Below are positions 17,102 to 26,422 of a stretch of 39,977 nt of DNA, piece after piece. Below the pieces are notes generated by a model. It saw nothing but the letters and a program-made list of their open reading frames with translations, ran no database searches and was not told where the DNA came from. Source of the DNA: Nostoc sp. NMS2. Lineage in GTDB: Bacteria; Cyanobacteriota; Cyanobacteriia; Cyanobacteriales; Nostocaceae. The stretch spans positions 1 through 39,977 of the forward strand of contig NZ_JABXKH010000142.1 in the NCBI RefSeq assembly GCF_017115105.1, read 5' to 3'. The translations under genes were made by a program, and so were the position numbers. How positions within the stretch are numbered: position 1 is the stretch's first letter; each line of letters begins with the position of its first letter.

Positions 17102-18997
17102 ATGGGATCGACTTTCATGACGAAAAAGGCCAGACAATTCAAATCCTTTCAACGTGCAGCTAATGCACCAAACCTACCATCAACTCCATTTAGGTTCATT
17201 TTGTATTTTGTTAACCAGTTTCGTTGGTGGTATGTGTTAATGGTGATCCTGGAGATGGTACACGCAACCTGTGGCATTATGTTGCCTTATGCTATTGGTG
17301 AGATTATTCGGGGCGTGACGAAATCAACGGGCGACAGCAAGCCCATTTTTGATGCCATGAGGCAACCCCTGATGCTGTTCACCGCTTTGAGTGTGGGTGA
17401 AGTAGTATTCGGGCGATCGGCTGGACTTTTGCAAACCATCCTTCATCCGATTCACCGACAACATATTGTGCGATCGCTATATGCCTACTTGCAACACCAT
17501 TCGCATCGCTACATGAGCAGCAGTTTTTCTGGGGCATTGGCACATCGAATTAGCGAAACTTCTCTGGGTGTTACTCAGACTATGCAAATGCTGATTACTG
17601 AATTTATGCCAGTAATTGTTGTGTATACCGTCGCCACGACGATACTGTATCGCGCTTATCCTCCCCTAGCTGCACTCGTGGGGATATGGGCAGTTCTCTT
17701 CATCAGTATTTCGTTCTGGCTGGCAACTCGCTGCCGAATTTACTCCCGGAAAGCCGCAGCCGCTAGAAGTGAGACAACTGGTATCATCGTAGATTCGGTA
17801 ACAAATCTCACCAGTAGTAGATTGTTTGCTCGTTTGGGTTTTGAACGACGCTATTTGAATGAGCAATTAAGGCGTGAAATCAAAGAGGTAAGAAAGTCCA
17901 ATTGGTACTCAGAGCGAATTCGCTGGTTTCAGTACATCTCGGCAGCCATTCTGAAAATCAGTACTTTGTATTACTCGCTCTCCCTCTGGAGTCAAGGGAA
18001 GATCGCTACTGCTGATTTCGTCGTCGCAACCAGTCTATCGCTATTGATTATCAGTGAAGCCAGAAATTTGAGCCGCCGCTTTCTCGAATTTTTTGAACAT
18101 ATTGGTAATGTCGCCAATGGTGTTTTTACTATCGTTCAACCCCACGAGTTGGTAGATCGCGATCGCGCGATCGCACACCCAATTACCCAAGGTAAAATTG
18201 AGTTTCGGCGGGTGAATTTCAACTACTCGGATGAAAAGAAAGTTTTTAACAACCTTTCTGTTACCATCCAAGCGGGACAGCGTGTTGGACTGGTGGGCTT
18301 CTCTGGTTCTGGAAAATCCAGCTTTGTCAATCTGATTCTGCGTTTGTTCGACCCCCAATCTGGACAGATTATTATTGATGGGGTCGATATTCGAGACATG
18401 ACTCAGGATGCCCTACACGCACAAATCAGCTTGATTCCCCAAGATCCGTCTCTATTCCATCGGACTTTGCTAGAAAATATTCGTTACGGACGCTTAGATG
18501 CAACCGATGAGGAAGTGTTTGAGGCGGCGCGAAAGGCTAACGCTCACGATTTCATCACCCAAAGTCAGGATGGTTACAATTCTCTGGTGGGCGAACGTGG
18601 TGTCAAGTTATCTGGGGGGCAGAGGCAACGCATTGCGATCGCTCGCGTAATCCTCAAAGACGCACCGATCCTGATTTTGGATGAAGCCACCTCTAGCCTC
18701 GATTCAATCACCGAAAAAGCGATCCAAGATACCCTCGACTTAGCAATGAATGGGAAAACGGTAATCGTGGTAGCTCATCGACTATCTACCATCGTCCATC
18801 TAGACCGGATTTTGGTGTTTGACAAAGGTCGCATTATCGAAGATGGTTCCCACGCTAAACTGCTGGCACTCGGTGGCGCTTATCACAGGTTATGGAAAAT
18901 GCAAGCAGGTGGATTTCTCCCGGAAAATCTCGGCGAAGAACGCATACATGAGGTTCGCACTGGCACAGATAGCCTTCAAAATGGAATGATCGCTTGA
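17102..18997 (+). CDS. ABC exporter, fused permease and ATPase
   Basis: A 631-residue half-transporter of the type IV (ABCB-like) exporter class. Residues about 25-330 carry six membrane segments. The ATPase domain follows, with Walker A GFSGSGKSS (Lys405), signature LSGGQRQR, Walker B ILILDEATSSLDS and the switch histidine in VVAHRLST. It works as a homodimer in the inner membrane and exports lipids, peptides or small molecules; the substrate is unknown. The frame is open from a TTG at 17078. ATGs at 17102 and 17117 are both plausible, the latter with GGGA nine bases upstream; no strong ribosome site decides. It follows the monooxygenase/amidohydrolase genes and the reductase remnant on the same strand. 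Confidence 0.88.
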   Translation: MGSTFMTKKARQFKSFQRAANAPNLPSTPFRFILYFVNQFRWWYVLMVILEMVHATCGIMLPYAIGEIIRGVTKSTGDSKPIFDAMRQPLMLFTALSVGEVVFGRSAGLLQTILHPIHRQHIVRSLYAYLQHHSHRYMSSSFSGALAHRISETSLGVTQTMQMLITEFMPVIVVYTVATTILYRAYPPLAALVGIWAVLFISISFWLATRCRIYSRKAAAARSETTGIIVDSVTNLTSSRLFARLGFERRYLNEQLRREIKEVRKSNWYSERIRWFQYISAAILKISTLYYSLSLWSQGKIATADFVVATSLSLLIISEARNLSRRFLEFFEHIGNVANGVFTIVQPHELVDRDRAIAHPITQGKIEFRRVNFNYSDEKKVFNNLSVTIQAGQRVGLVGFSGSGKSSFVNLILRLFDPQSGQIIIDGVDIRDMTQDALHAQISLIPQDPSLFHRTLLENIRYGRLDATDEEVFEAARKANAHDFITQSQDGYNSLVGERGVKLSGGQRQRIAIARVILKDAPILILDEATSSLDSITEKAIQDTLDLAMNGKTVIVVAHRLSTIVHLDRILVFDKGRIIEDGSHAKLLALGGAYHRLWKMQAGGFLPENLGEERIHEVRTGTDSLQNGMIA

Positions 18998-19516
18998 CAT
19001 TTGCCGCTACTTGAGGTTTGATTACAGATTTTAATTCAGGAATTGTGCGGGAAAGAGTCTATAAAACTTATGACTTCAGATATCAAACCCATTTTTGATT
19101 TCTTCAGCCGCACACTCGTGACTGGAAGTCATGAGTTAGTTTCATTAACCCGTTGGTCAAAGATTTAAAGTTGCGTGAATGGTCTTGTCCTAGTTGCAGT
19201 AACTACAACAAAAGAGACGTGAATTGAAAATGCTAAAATATAAGATTGTTTCTACCATGTACAAATAATGTACTGTTATCAAGGTATGCAGCATAATAAA
19301 AGCCTGCACCGGACGATTGGCAGTTTTGTTACAAAAACAGTAAAGCAAAAGTTTAGGTACAAAAAATTACTTCAGGGTTAAGCAATTGTTAAAGCTTTTT
19401 GGTACAGTATTCTAGAAAATCCAGATCGCGAGAATAGGCGTTCGCCTTTGGCGTTGGCTGCGCCAACGCTAATTGCAATTGCCAGTTTATTGCTCAGAAT
19501 CAAGAATGCAGTTGCT
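18998..19516. other. Intergenic region with one short palindrome
   Basis: About 520 bp with no supportable gene. A perfect hairpin, GCGTTGGC-TGC-GCCAACGC, is at 19451-19469, part of a Nostoc-type dispersed repeat directly upstream of the topoisomerase start. Near 19258 there is a GTAC-AAATAAT-GTAC palindrome. No tRNA or other RNA structure was recognised. Confidence 0.45.
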
Positions 19517-21688
19517 ATGATCAAACGCCTGCTTGTGGTAGAGTCTCCCGGAAAAGTCAAAAAACTCAGTCAAATTCTGGGTTCAGATTGGAAAGTTCTC
19601 GCTAGTTGTGGTCATATCCGAGAACTCAGCAATGAAGGGGACGATTCTTTGGGCTTCGTCATGGACGGTAGTAATGTCCGATGCAATTACGTTCCGCGTG
19701 ACCAACGAGCGAAGGAAACCATTCAGAAACTCAAGTCTGCGGTGAGGCAGGTTGATGAAGTTGTCTTAGCAACTGACCCAGACAGGGAAGGCGAAACAAT
19801 CGCTTGGCATCTCAAAGAAACGCTGGGTTTAAGGGAACCGAAACGAGTAATTTATACTGAGATTACAGCATCGGCGGTGCAGAGTGCGATCGCTAATCCC
19901 AGAAAACTAGACCAAAATTTAATCGGTGCTGGGCTGTGCCGAGATTGCCTAGATAAGCTGGTAGGTTACAAAGGTAGCCCTTTAGTTTGGGCATTGAATA
20001 ACGGCGCTAAAAGTGTTGGCAGAGTCCAAAGCGCCACGTTGCACCTAATTTGTCAGCGAGAAAACGAAATTCTGGCTTTTGTCCCCCAAGATTACTGGAG
20101 TGTCTGGGTAGATTATGCGGAAGGATTTCGGGCTTTTTACAAAGGGACGGTCGATTCTGCAAAAGATGCAGCAGAGCAAGAAACTGAAACTCATGATGAC
20201 GCGAAGGTAGGTAATAGTCCAGAAAAACCTGAGTCTAAGCGCGTTCTTTCCGAAGCAGAGGCAACACGTTTAGTTGAAGAAGCACAGCAACATCCTCATC
20301 AGGTGATTCATTTTGAAGGAAAAATTGTTAATCGCCAGCCACCTCCACCATTTACAACTTCCAGCCTTCAGCAAGCAGCTGGTTCAAAGCTGAGGTTTGC
20401 TCCTGACAAAACCATGATTGTGGCCCAAAAGCTCTATGAGGCTGGGCTGATTACATATATGCGAACAGATTCAGTAATGCTGAGTCCAGAATTTTGTGCC
20501 AGCGCCCGTAAATGGTTGGAGCAAAATGACCCGCAGAATGTACCGTCGCAAGTTGCCAAGCATCGCAGTAGCAAATCTGCTCAAGAAGCACATGAAGCGA
20601 TTCGTCCAACGGATGTATTTCGTCCCTCGGTTCAGTTGCGTTTAGAACTTCCTGATGATGAGTTTAATTTGTATGTAACGATCTGGAAACGGTCAATTGC
20701 TTCTCAGTGTCGTGCTGCCCAATTGCGTAAAACTTTGGTAATTACTCAGTCTGGTTCTCTACTGTGGTCAGCTAGAGGGCAAGTAATTGAATTTTACGGT
20801 TATGCCCGCTACTGGAACAATCTCAGCAAGGATAGTATTTTACCTTCATTACAACAGGGACAAGCATTGAAACTGGAGAATGCTGGACATGAAAAGAAGC
20901 AGACGCAGCCACCACCGCGTTATAGTGAACCCAAATTAGTGCAACTGATGGAACGGAAAGGAATTGGTCGCCCAAGTACCTATGCTCCCACTGTTACTAC
21001 TTTAAAAAAACGAAATTATGTCGAGTTGAAAAAAGATCATCTGCAACCAACAGCGTTAGGGTTAGAAGTTGATGCGTTTTTGCTCAAAGCACTGCCGGAT
21101 TTACTAGAGGCAGAATTCACAGCGAAAATGGAAGATGCCCTTGATGCAATTTCCGAGGGAAAGAATTCTTGGCAGCATTATTTAACTAGTTGGAATCAGA
21201 ATTATTTTGTACCAGCACTTTCTAAAGCTAAAACTGTAGTTGCGAGTTCCCCAAAAGGTAAAGCTAATGTGATAACTGAGCGCAAATATGAAACTTCCAA
21301 AACGCGATGCCCTGAATGCAAAAATTTTCTCGCCAAAATTCCGAGTACTAAAGTTAAAAAGAAATATTTCCTCAAATGCACAAAAGGCTGTGAAAATGTC
21401 GTGCTATTTTGGAGCGACTTTAACAAAACTTGGCAGCCACCACAAACTAAAGCAGTCCAAGCTGAGAATCAACAAAAGCCTCCAGTCAAGATGACGGCAT
21501 ATCCCTGCCCGGTATGTAAGAAGCCTTTAGAGGAGTACAGTTATATCAAAGAGGGGCAGAGTAAGAAAATGTTGCGATGTTCTGACCCACAATCGCGTAA
21601 AGATACGAAACATAAAGATGTAGCTTATTTCAGTACGCAAAAAGGTTGGTGGAGTCCTAAGTTCGGGGAGTTAGAAGTTAAGAGTTAG
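19517..21688 (+). CDS. Type IA DNA topoisomerase, short form
   Basis: A 723-residue type IA topoisomerase. The TOPRIM domain opens with LLVVESPGK and contains DPDREGE. The catalytic tyrosine is Tyr314 in GLITYMRTDS. The later motifs QEAHEAIRPT and IGRPSTYAPT are intact, so the enzyme should cut and pass single strands to relax negative supercoils. The end carries two zinc-ribbon-like modules, CPEC...KCTKGC and CPVC...RCSD. An insert of charged residues at about 215-245 is unconserved-looking. I chose the ATG at 19517 since the earlier ATG at 19448 would translate a palindromic repeat. Cyanobacteria usually have a longer main TopA; this may be a second copy, so no gene symbol is given. Confidence 0.9.
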   Translation: MIKRLLVVESPGKVKKLSQILGSDWKVLASCGHIRELSNEGDDSLGFVMDGSNVRCNYVPRDQRAKETIQKLKSAVRQVDEVVLATDPDREGETIAWHLKETLGLREPKRVIYTEITASAVQSAIANPRKLDQNLIGAGLCRDCLDKLVGYKGSPLVWALNNGAKSVGRVQSATLHLICQRENEILAFVPQDYWSVWVDYAEGFRAFYKGTVDSAKDAAEQETETHDDAKVGNSPEKPESKRVLSEAEATRLVEEAQQHPHQVIHFEGKIVNRQPPPPFTTSSLQQAAGSKLRFAPDKTMIVAQKLYEAGLITYMRTDSVMLSPEFCASARKWLEQNDPQNVPSQVAKHRSSKSAQEAHEAIRPTDVFRPSVQLRLELPDDEFNLYVTIWKRSIASQCRAAQLRKTLVITQSGSLLWSARGQVIEFYGYARYWNNLSKDSILPSLQQGQALKLENAGHEKKQTQPPPRYSEPKLVQLMERKGIGRPSTYAPTVTTLKKRNYVELKKDHLQPTALGLEVDAFLLKALPDLLEAEFTAKMEDALDAISEGKNSWQHYLTSWNQNYFVPALSKAKTVVASSPKGKANVITERKYETSKTRCPECKNFLAKIPSTKVKKKYFLKCTKGCENVVLFWSDFNKTWQPPQTKAVQAENQQKPPVKMTAYPCPVCKKPLEEYSYIKEGQSKKMLRCSDPQSRKDTKHKDVAYFSTQKGWWSPKFGELEVKS

Positions 21689-21689
21689 G

Positions 21690-21811
21690 AGTAGCCCTGT
21701 CATTCTTTCTCTGGTTCCTCTGTGTCTGGAGTGGTTTATAAGTTATTTATTGAACCGCAGAGGCACAGAGAACACAGAGATAAGAAATTAGCAATTTTCC
21801 AACTGTAGCGT
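21690..21811. repeat. Dispersed intergenic repeat between convergent genes
   Basis: It contains GAACCGCAGAGGCACAGAG near 21755 and a partner GTTCCTCTGTGTCTGGAGTGG near 21714, giving an imperfect fold-back. This sequence family also appears inside the 12582-12692 element and near 25049-25085. It lies between the convergent topoisomerase and phosphoribosyltransferase genes. Confidence 0.55.
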
Positions 21812-22414
21812 TCACTCATTTCTACGCTTGGCACTAATTGCGTCTAAGGTAGTAAATCCATCATTTTCCTCAATTGCACGACGAAGTGTTTCTGAATCAA
21901 TGGCATCTTCAACCTTAGCCGCGAGTTCTGCGGGGTTCAGATTTTCGTAGTGTTCAAAGGGTTGGTGAATCCAGGGGTTGTCAGCTAAGTAATCGACATA
22001 ATAATCAGGTGCTATAACTGAACAGGCTTTATACCAAAGAACGGCGGTGCGAATTTCCTCAATGGGGAAATCAGTATTTTGCCTGATCCAAGGTATAGTT
22101 TGTTTCAGTGTGATCCCAGAGTCTACTAAGTCATCTACTAGGAGAATGCGCGAACCTAACTTTTCGGCAGTCATTGTCAAGTGGCGGGAGAAAATTAAAT
22201 TACTTCTTTCTTGTTTACCAGCGCCACTGTAAGATGAGGTTGCTAAGATTGCCAGTGGTTGCTGGTATATCCGGGAGAGAATATCTCCAACTCTTAGCCC
22301 TCCTCTGGCAAGACAGATAATCTGGTTAAATTCCCAGCCGGATTGATAAATCTGGATAGCCAGTTGTTCAATTTTTTGGTGATAATCTGACCAAGAAACA
22401 TAAAGGTCTGGCAT
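21812..22414 (-). CDS. Phosphoribosyltransferase
   Basis: A 200-residue PRTase-fold protein. The PRPP-binding motif is VDDLVDSGITL at 93-103, and the pyrophosphate loop is LARGGLRVGDIL at 35-46. Length and the WSDYHQKIEQLAIQI start resemble the xanthine-guanine/hypoxanthine phosphoribosyltransferase group, which salvages purine bases with PRPP. The exact base is not clear. The gene is single, converges on the topoisomerase gene and is divergent from the sugar symporter at 22496, with which it shares an 81-bp upstream region. Confidence 0.85.
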   Translation of the reverse strand: MPDLYVSWSDYHQKIEQLAIQIYQSGWEFNQIICLARGGLRVGDILSRIYQQPLAILATSSYSGAGKQERSNLIFSRHLTMTAEKLGSRILLVDDLVDSGITLKQTIPWIRQNTDFPIEEIRTAVLWYKACSVIAPDYYVDYLADNPWIHQPFEHYENLNPAELAAKVEDAIDSETLRRAIEENDGFTTLDAISAKRRNE

Positions 22415-22495
22415 AAGTCTAACGGGAGTGGTGGATAGCTAGTATTGAAGGCAATCGCAAACAAACTTTTTATTTTAGTATGAGCGCTAGTTATT

Positions 22496-23947
22496 ATGAA
22501 CGATTCTGCTGCTGATGGCGATGCCCAACGAGATATCCTCAATAAAAAACTCGACTTAAAAACAAAGCTGGCTTACGGTGCAGGAGATTTAGGGCCAGCA
22601 ATTACTGCAAATATCTCGGTCTTTTATCTGCTGATTTTCTTTACCAGTGTCGCTGGTATCCCTGCGGGTTTAGCTGGCACTATTTTGATGATTGGCAAAA
22701 TCTGGGATGGCGTAAACGATCCGCTTGTCGGGTTTCTGACTGATAAAACGAAATCTCGGCGTTGGGGTCGTCGTCTTCCCTGGATGTTTTATGGAGCAAT
22801 TCCCTTTGGAATTTTCTTCTTCTTGCAGTGGATTGTACCGCAATTTAGTGCAAATCAGGGTGAGAATATTTGGCCGCTGTTCTGGTATTACGTAGCAATT
22901 GGGATTCTATCTCAGTCCTTTTACACCGTTGTGAATTTGCCTTATACGGCAATGACTCCAGAACTAACTCAGGATTACGACGAACGTACTAGCCTTAATA
23001 GCTATCGCTTTACATTTTCTATTGGTGGGAGTATTCTGTCATTAATTTTAATGAAAATTGTTTTTTCGCAGATTTCCGATCTCCAACAAGGATATCTGGT
23101 TGTAGCGGCAATTTGTACTGTAATTTCGATTTTAGGATTATATTGGTGCGTTTTTGGAGTCCGCGATCGCATCTTGGCTTTTGAGGCCAAACGCATCCTA
23201 GCCGAAGAACCTGCATCTCTCCCCTTTGGCGAACAGCTAAAAATTGTCTTCAGTAACCGACCTTTTTTATTTGTTATTGGTATATATCTTTTTTCTTGGC
23301 TAGGTGTGCAGATAACAGCCAGCACTATTCCCTATTTTGTAGTCAATTGTATGGGTCTAAAATTTGCAGACGTACAAACAGTGCTGATTGCAGTCCAAGT
23401 AACTGCCCTGCTGATGCTATTTGTCTGGGGGGCGCTAAGTAAAAAAATCGGGAAAAAACTTGTTTATTTTCTAGGAATGAGTTTATGGATAATAGCCGCC
23501 GCCGGACTATTTTTTTTACAACCCGGTCAAATAGTTTTGATGTATGTGATGGCTGTTATGGCAGGTGTTGGTGTATCCACAGCTTATCTAATTCCCTGGT
23601 CGATGATTCCAGATGTGATTGAATTAGATGAACTCCAAACCGGACAGCGCAGAGAAGGCATTTTTTATGGCTTCATGGTTTTGCTACAAAAATTTGGTTT
23701 AGCTTTTGGGCTGTTTTTGGTAGGAAATGCTTTGCAAGTATCGGGTTTCAAAGAATCCGTAGCCGGAAGTCCACTACCTATCCAACCAGAATCGGCACTG
23801 TTGGCTATTCGCGTTGCCGTTGGCCCCATACCTACCTTTTGTTTGCTTTGTGGCTTAGTTTTAACGTATTTTTACCCAATTACCCGCGAGATGCACGCAG
23901 AAATTATGCTAAAACTCAAAGAACGGCAAGAGAAGAGGGGGAGTTAA
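22496..23947 (+). CDS. GPH-family (MelB-like) sugar:cation symporter
   Basis: A 483-residue MFS protein of the glycoside-pentoside-hexuronide:cation symporter family with about 12 membrane segments. The start LDLKTKLAYGAGDLGPAI is typical. DGVNDPLVGFLTDKTKSR places acidic residues Asp71 and Asp75 four apart, as in the MelB sodium site (Asp55, Asp59). WGRRLPW follows at the helix 2-3 loop. It would import a glycoside or related solute with sodium or protons; the substrate is not predictable and no sugar-degrading enzyme lies next to it. The ATG at 22496 is the only good start. The short array of TAATTCG heptamers after the stop is non-coding. Confidence 0.85.
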   Translation: MNDSAADGDAQRDILNKKLDLKTKLAYGAGDLGPAITANISVFYLLIFFTSVAGIPAGLAGTILMIGKIWDGVNDPLVGFLTDKTKSRRWGRRLPWMFYGAIPFGIFFFLQWIVPQFSANQGENIWPLFWYYVAIGILSQSFYTVVNLPYTAMTPELTQDYDERTSLNSYRFTFSIGGSILSLILMKIVFSQISDLQQGYLVVAAICTVISILGLYWCVFGVRDRILAFEAKRILAEEPASLPFGEQLKIVFSNRPFLFVIGIYLFSWLGVQITASTIPYFVVNCMGLKFADVQTVLIAVQVTALLMLFVWGALSKKIGKKLVYFLGMSLWIIAAAGLFFLQPGQIVLMYVMAVMAGVGVSTAYLIPWSMIPDVIELDELQTGQRREGIFYGFMVLLQKFGLAFGLFLVGNALQVSGFKESVAGSPLPIQPESALLAIRVAVGPIPTFCLLCGLVLTYFYPITREMHAEIMLKLKERQEKRGS

Positions 23948-24000
23948 AATAATTCGTAATTCGTAATTCGTAATTCGTAATTCGTAATTACGTTTTGTAA
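23948..24000. repeat. TAATTCG heptamer array
   Basis: Six or more tandem copies of the heptamer AATTCGT begin directly after the symporter stop. The same heptamer occurs at 31552-31610. This is the short tandemly repeated repetitive (STRR) class known from heterocyst-forming cyanobacteria. Confidence 0.8.
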
Positions 24001-24127
24001 GGGGGATTTTAATTAGGCATCAAAATGTACTGTCTGTAAAGGTAGGGGAAGTGAACCCCCAAACTTGGTTAAGGCTGTTTGGAAGAACCAAGAATCTTAG
24101 GTCTTTAAACCTGAGAGTGTCAAAGTT

Positions 24128-24808
24128 TCAAACTCTTAATTGAGTTACTGCAATATTGCCGGAAAAACATACATCCACATCACTACCAGGAGTGCGATCG
24201 CGTTTGCCATATTCTCCTACATAATAAAAATCATCGCCTTCAATTCGATAGTTGACAGGCAAAGGTCTGCTACAGGCTTGGCAAAACACCATTTCAGGAT
24301 GTGGTTCTCCTGGTTGCAGATTCGGCAAGTTCACATTCCAAAAGCTTCCCGGTTCTAGGGGACGCTTGAGTAAGTCCGCTAAAACTTCAACTGTCAATTT
24401 GGCGGCCATATCCCAATCAAAATTCTGCTTGGCTTTGCGATAGTGGGAAATAGCAATTCCTGGAATACCGTGCATTGCGGCTTCCCGGACAGCAGCCACT
24501 GTGCCAGAAATGTAGACATCGACTCCCAAGTTACCACCAGCGTTGATACCTGAAAGCACAAATTTGACATCTGCGTTAATTTGTGTTATTGCAATTCTCA
24601 CACAATCGGCGGGAGTGCCTGCGATCGCATATTCAGTATCAGAACGTCGCTGGAGGTTGATGGCACGATTGGTAGTAACTTGATGTCCACAGCCAGACTG
24701 ATGATCGACAGGAGCAGCGATAATCACATTTTTGCCATTTACAGCTTTGATTAGAGCTTTTATACCGGGGGCATCAATGCCGTCGTCGTTAGTTAAAATT
24801 ATAGTCAT
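24128..24808 (-). CDS. surE: 5'/3'-nucleotidase SurE
   Basis: A 226-residue SurE phosphatase, close to the family's usual 225-265. The metal site starts ILTNDDGIDAPGI (Asp8, Asp9). It continues with APVDHQSGCG, where the Ser is a ligand, and SGINAGGNLG, where the Asn is a ligand, and GTVAAVREAAMHGIPGIA closes the core. The enzyme removes phosphate from nucleoside monophosphates and is linked to stress survival. The ATG at 24808 is natural. It is a single gene; the 680 bp upstream hold only repeats. Confidence 0.95.
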   Translation of the reverse strand: MTIILTNDDGIDAPGIKALIKAVNGKNVIIAAPVDHQSGCGHQVTTNRAINLQRRSDTEYAIAGTPADCVRIAITQINADVKFVLSGINAGGNLGVDVYISGTVAAVREAAMHGIPGIAISHYRKAKQNFDWDMAAKLTVEVLADLLKRPLEPGSFWNVNLPNLQPGEPHPEMVFCQACSRPLPVNYRIEGDDFYYVGEYGKRDRTPGSDVDVCFSGNIAVTQLRV

Positions 24809-25516
24809 GTATATATTATTCTCGATTTAGCCAAAATATCAGAAAAATTGCAGATATAACCCTTGAAGAAGAATTCAGCAGTCAGAATCAAGATGCTCTC
24901 TGCGAGACGCTACGCATAGCAATATCCCCGCAGGGTTCCGATGACTCGCTTTCCGCTTTTTCGTTCAAAATTCATTCTGTTCGCAGGAGCATCCCAATTT
25001 TGAAAAAATATACGGAATTGACGCAAAAATCCTTTTAAACCCTCTTACCTTCGCGCTCTTTGCGCCTTTGCGGTTCGTTTTTTTATCTCCTGGGTAAAGC
25101 GTCTAGGGGGATATTTGACTATCCCTTTTAAGTATGTATTAAAGAATCTGCCTCTCTTTAGAGGGCAGAGTGTCAAATGTATTCTGTTTTATACAGGGTA
25201 CAGCAGGAAAAGCAACTTGCATATATGAAAACTTATACTTGTTTATGTCAAAAAAATTAATTATACGATATCATTTCTAGATGGTTTGCAAATTCCGCCC
25301 TAACCATTTGGATTAATCCCCAAAATGGGCGGTATTTCTTGTCAGGTTTAGTGCTTGTAATCGCGCTCATCACAAGTTTGTGCAATCAAAAAATCCCGTA
25401 AAATATATATCTGCTGGCAGTAGCAAAAACTTGATCCCGGAGAAAACCGCGAACGAGGTGATTTTTGCAGTAGTTCTGTAGTATTTTTGGTGCAAGTCTG
25501 TCTTAGGGATCACACG
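24809..25516. repeat. Intergenic region with a 102-bp fold-back repeat
   Basis: No gene is supported. A repeat with inverted ends occupies 24892-24993: GATGCTCTCTGCGA at the left and TCGCAGGAGCATC at the right, one base different in length. Its inside contains the GCGAGACGCTACGC and GCAGGGTTCC sequences common in Nostoc repeats. A second repeat, CGCGCTCTTTGCGCCTTTGC, is near 25051-25076. The 5' leader of psb32 lies at the right end. Confidence 0.55.
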
Positions 25517-26254
25517 ATGAAACAACTCCTCAAACAAGTATTTAGTAGTCAAAAACACCTCATCAGGCTGGTTTTACCATTGGTGACGGTTATTTTAACA
25601 GCCTCGCTGTTTGCCGCACCTGCTTTAGCCACAGGTGTGTATCAAATACCCAGCCTCACAGCAGGGAATGACAGCTGGGTTTTGGATCAAGGTGAAGTTA
25701 TCAGCCGTCTAAATGAAGGTAAGATTAGCAGCGCTTTCGAGGATTTGGCAAAGCAAACAAATAAGGAAGTCAGAATTGTCACTGTTCGCCGCCTTGACTA
25801 TGGTGAAACACCGGAAAGCTTTAGCAAAGAGTTGTTTGAAAAATGGTTTCCGACAAAAGAAGCCCAAGCTAATCAAACTTTATTGGTTATTGACATAGTT
25901 ACCAATGGTACTTCCATTATTACTGGGGATGAAGTTAAACCTTTACTCACTGACGCTATTGCCGAGAGTGTCGCTACTGAAACAGTAAGTGTGCCGCTAC
26001 GCAATGGTAACAAATACAATCAGGCATTTCTAGATGCTAGCGATCGCCTTGTTGCCGTCCTCTCTGGTAAAGCCGATCCAGGCCCACCCCAAATTACTGA
26101 CAATGTACAGGTAGAAGGCACCTACAAGAAAGCAGAAGAAACCAACCAAGGTAACGCTACTGCTTGGGTAGTAGGATTGTTAATTGCCGCCACCGTCATC
26201 CCAATGGCGACTTACTACATTTATCAGATAAATCAGCCGTCATCTGATGGGTAA
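25517..26254 (+). CDS. psb32: Psb32-like TPM-domain protein
   Basis: A 245-residue protein. Residues 1-38 are an export signal (basic start, hydrophobic core, cleavage near FAAPALATG). Residues about 50-180 are a TPM domain, starting VLDQGEVISRLN and containing VRIVTVRRLDYGETPESFS and NQTLLVIDI. A C-terminal membrane helix is at about 213-235 (AWVVGLLIAATVIPMATYYI). This signal, TPM and single-helix layout matches Psb32 of cyanobacteria, which lies on the thylakoid lumen side and helps photosystem II repair and protection from photodamage. The ATG at 25517 follows TAGGGATC and gives the proper signal peptide; the upstream start at 25487 does not. It stands alone. Confidence 0.85.
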   Translation: MKQLLKQVFSSQKHLIRLVLPLVTVILTASLFAAPALATGVYQIPSLTAGNDSWVLDQGEVISRLNEGKISSAFEDLAKQTNKEVRIVTVRRLDYGETPESFSKELFEKWFPTKEAQANQTLLVIDIVTNGTSIITGDEVKPLLTDAIAESVATETVSVPLRNGNKYNQAFLDASDRLVAVLSGKADPGPPQITDNVQVEGTYKKAEETNQGNATAWVVGLLIAATVIPMATYYIYQINQPSSDG

Positions 26255-26267
26255 TGACAGAGTTGTT

Positions 26268-26420
26268 CAATTTTAGATTTTGAATTTTGGATTTTGGTGA
26301 AGCAGCACGGTCTTGGGGGTTTCCCCCATGAGTGACTGCTGTTCGCCCTTGGCGTGCCGGAGGCATCACCAGAAGGGATTGAAGAAAAATCTAAAATCTA
26401 AAATCTAAAATCTAAAATTG
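26268..26420. repeat. Fold-back of heptamer repeats between convergent genes
   Basis: The left arm CAATTTTAGATTTTGAATTT (from 26268) pairs with a right arm made of four tandem AATCTAA heptamers at about 26387-26420. The roughly 80-bp loop contains a smaller hairpin, GGGGGTTTCCCCC, near 26311-26324. It lies between the stops of psb32 and the DUF4346 gene and may act as a two-way terminator. Confidence 0.55.
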
Positions 26421-26422
26421 AC

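Noticed and set aside
23948..24000. CRISPR-like array
   Set aside because: Units are 7 bp without spacers; this is an STRR heptamer array.
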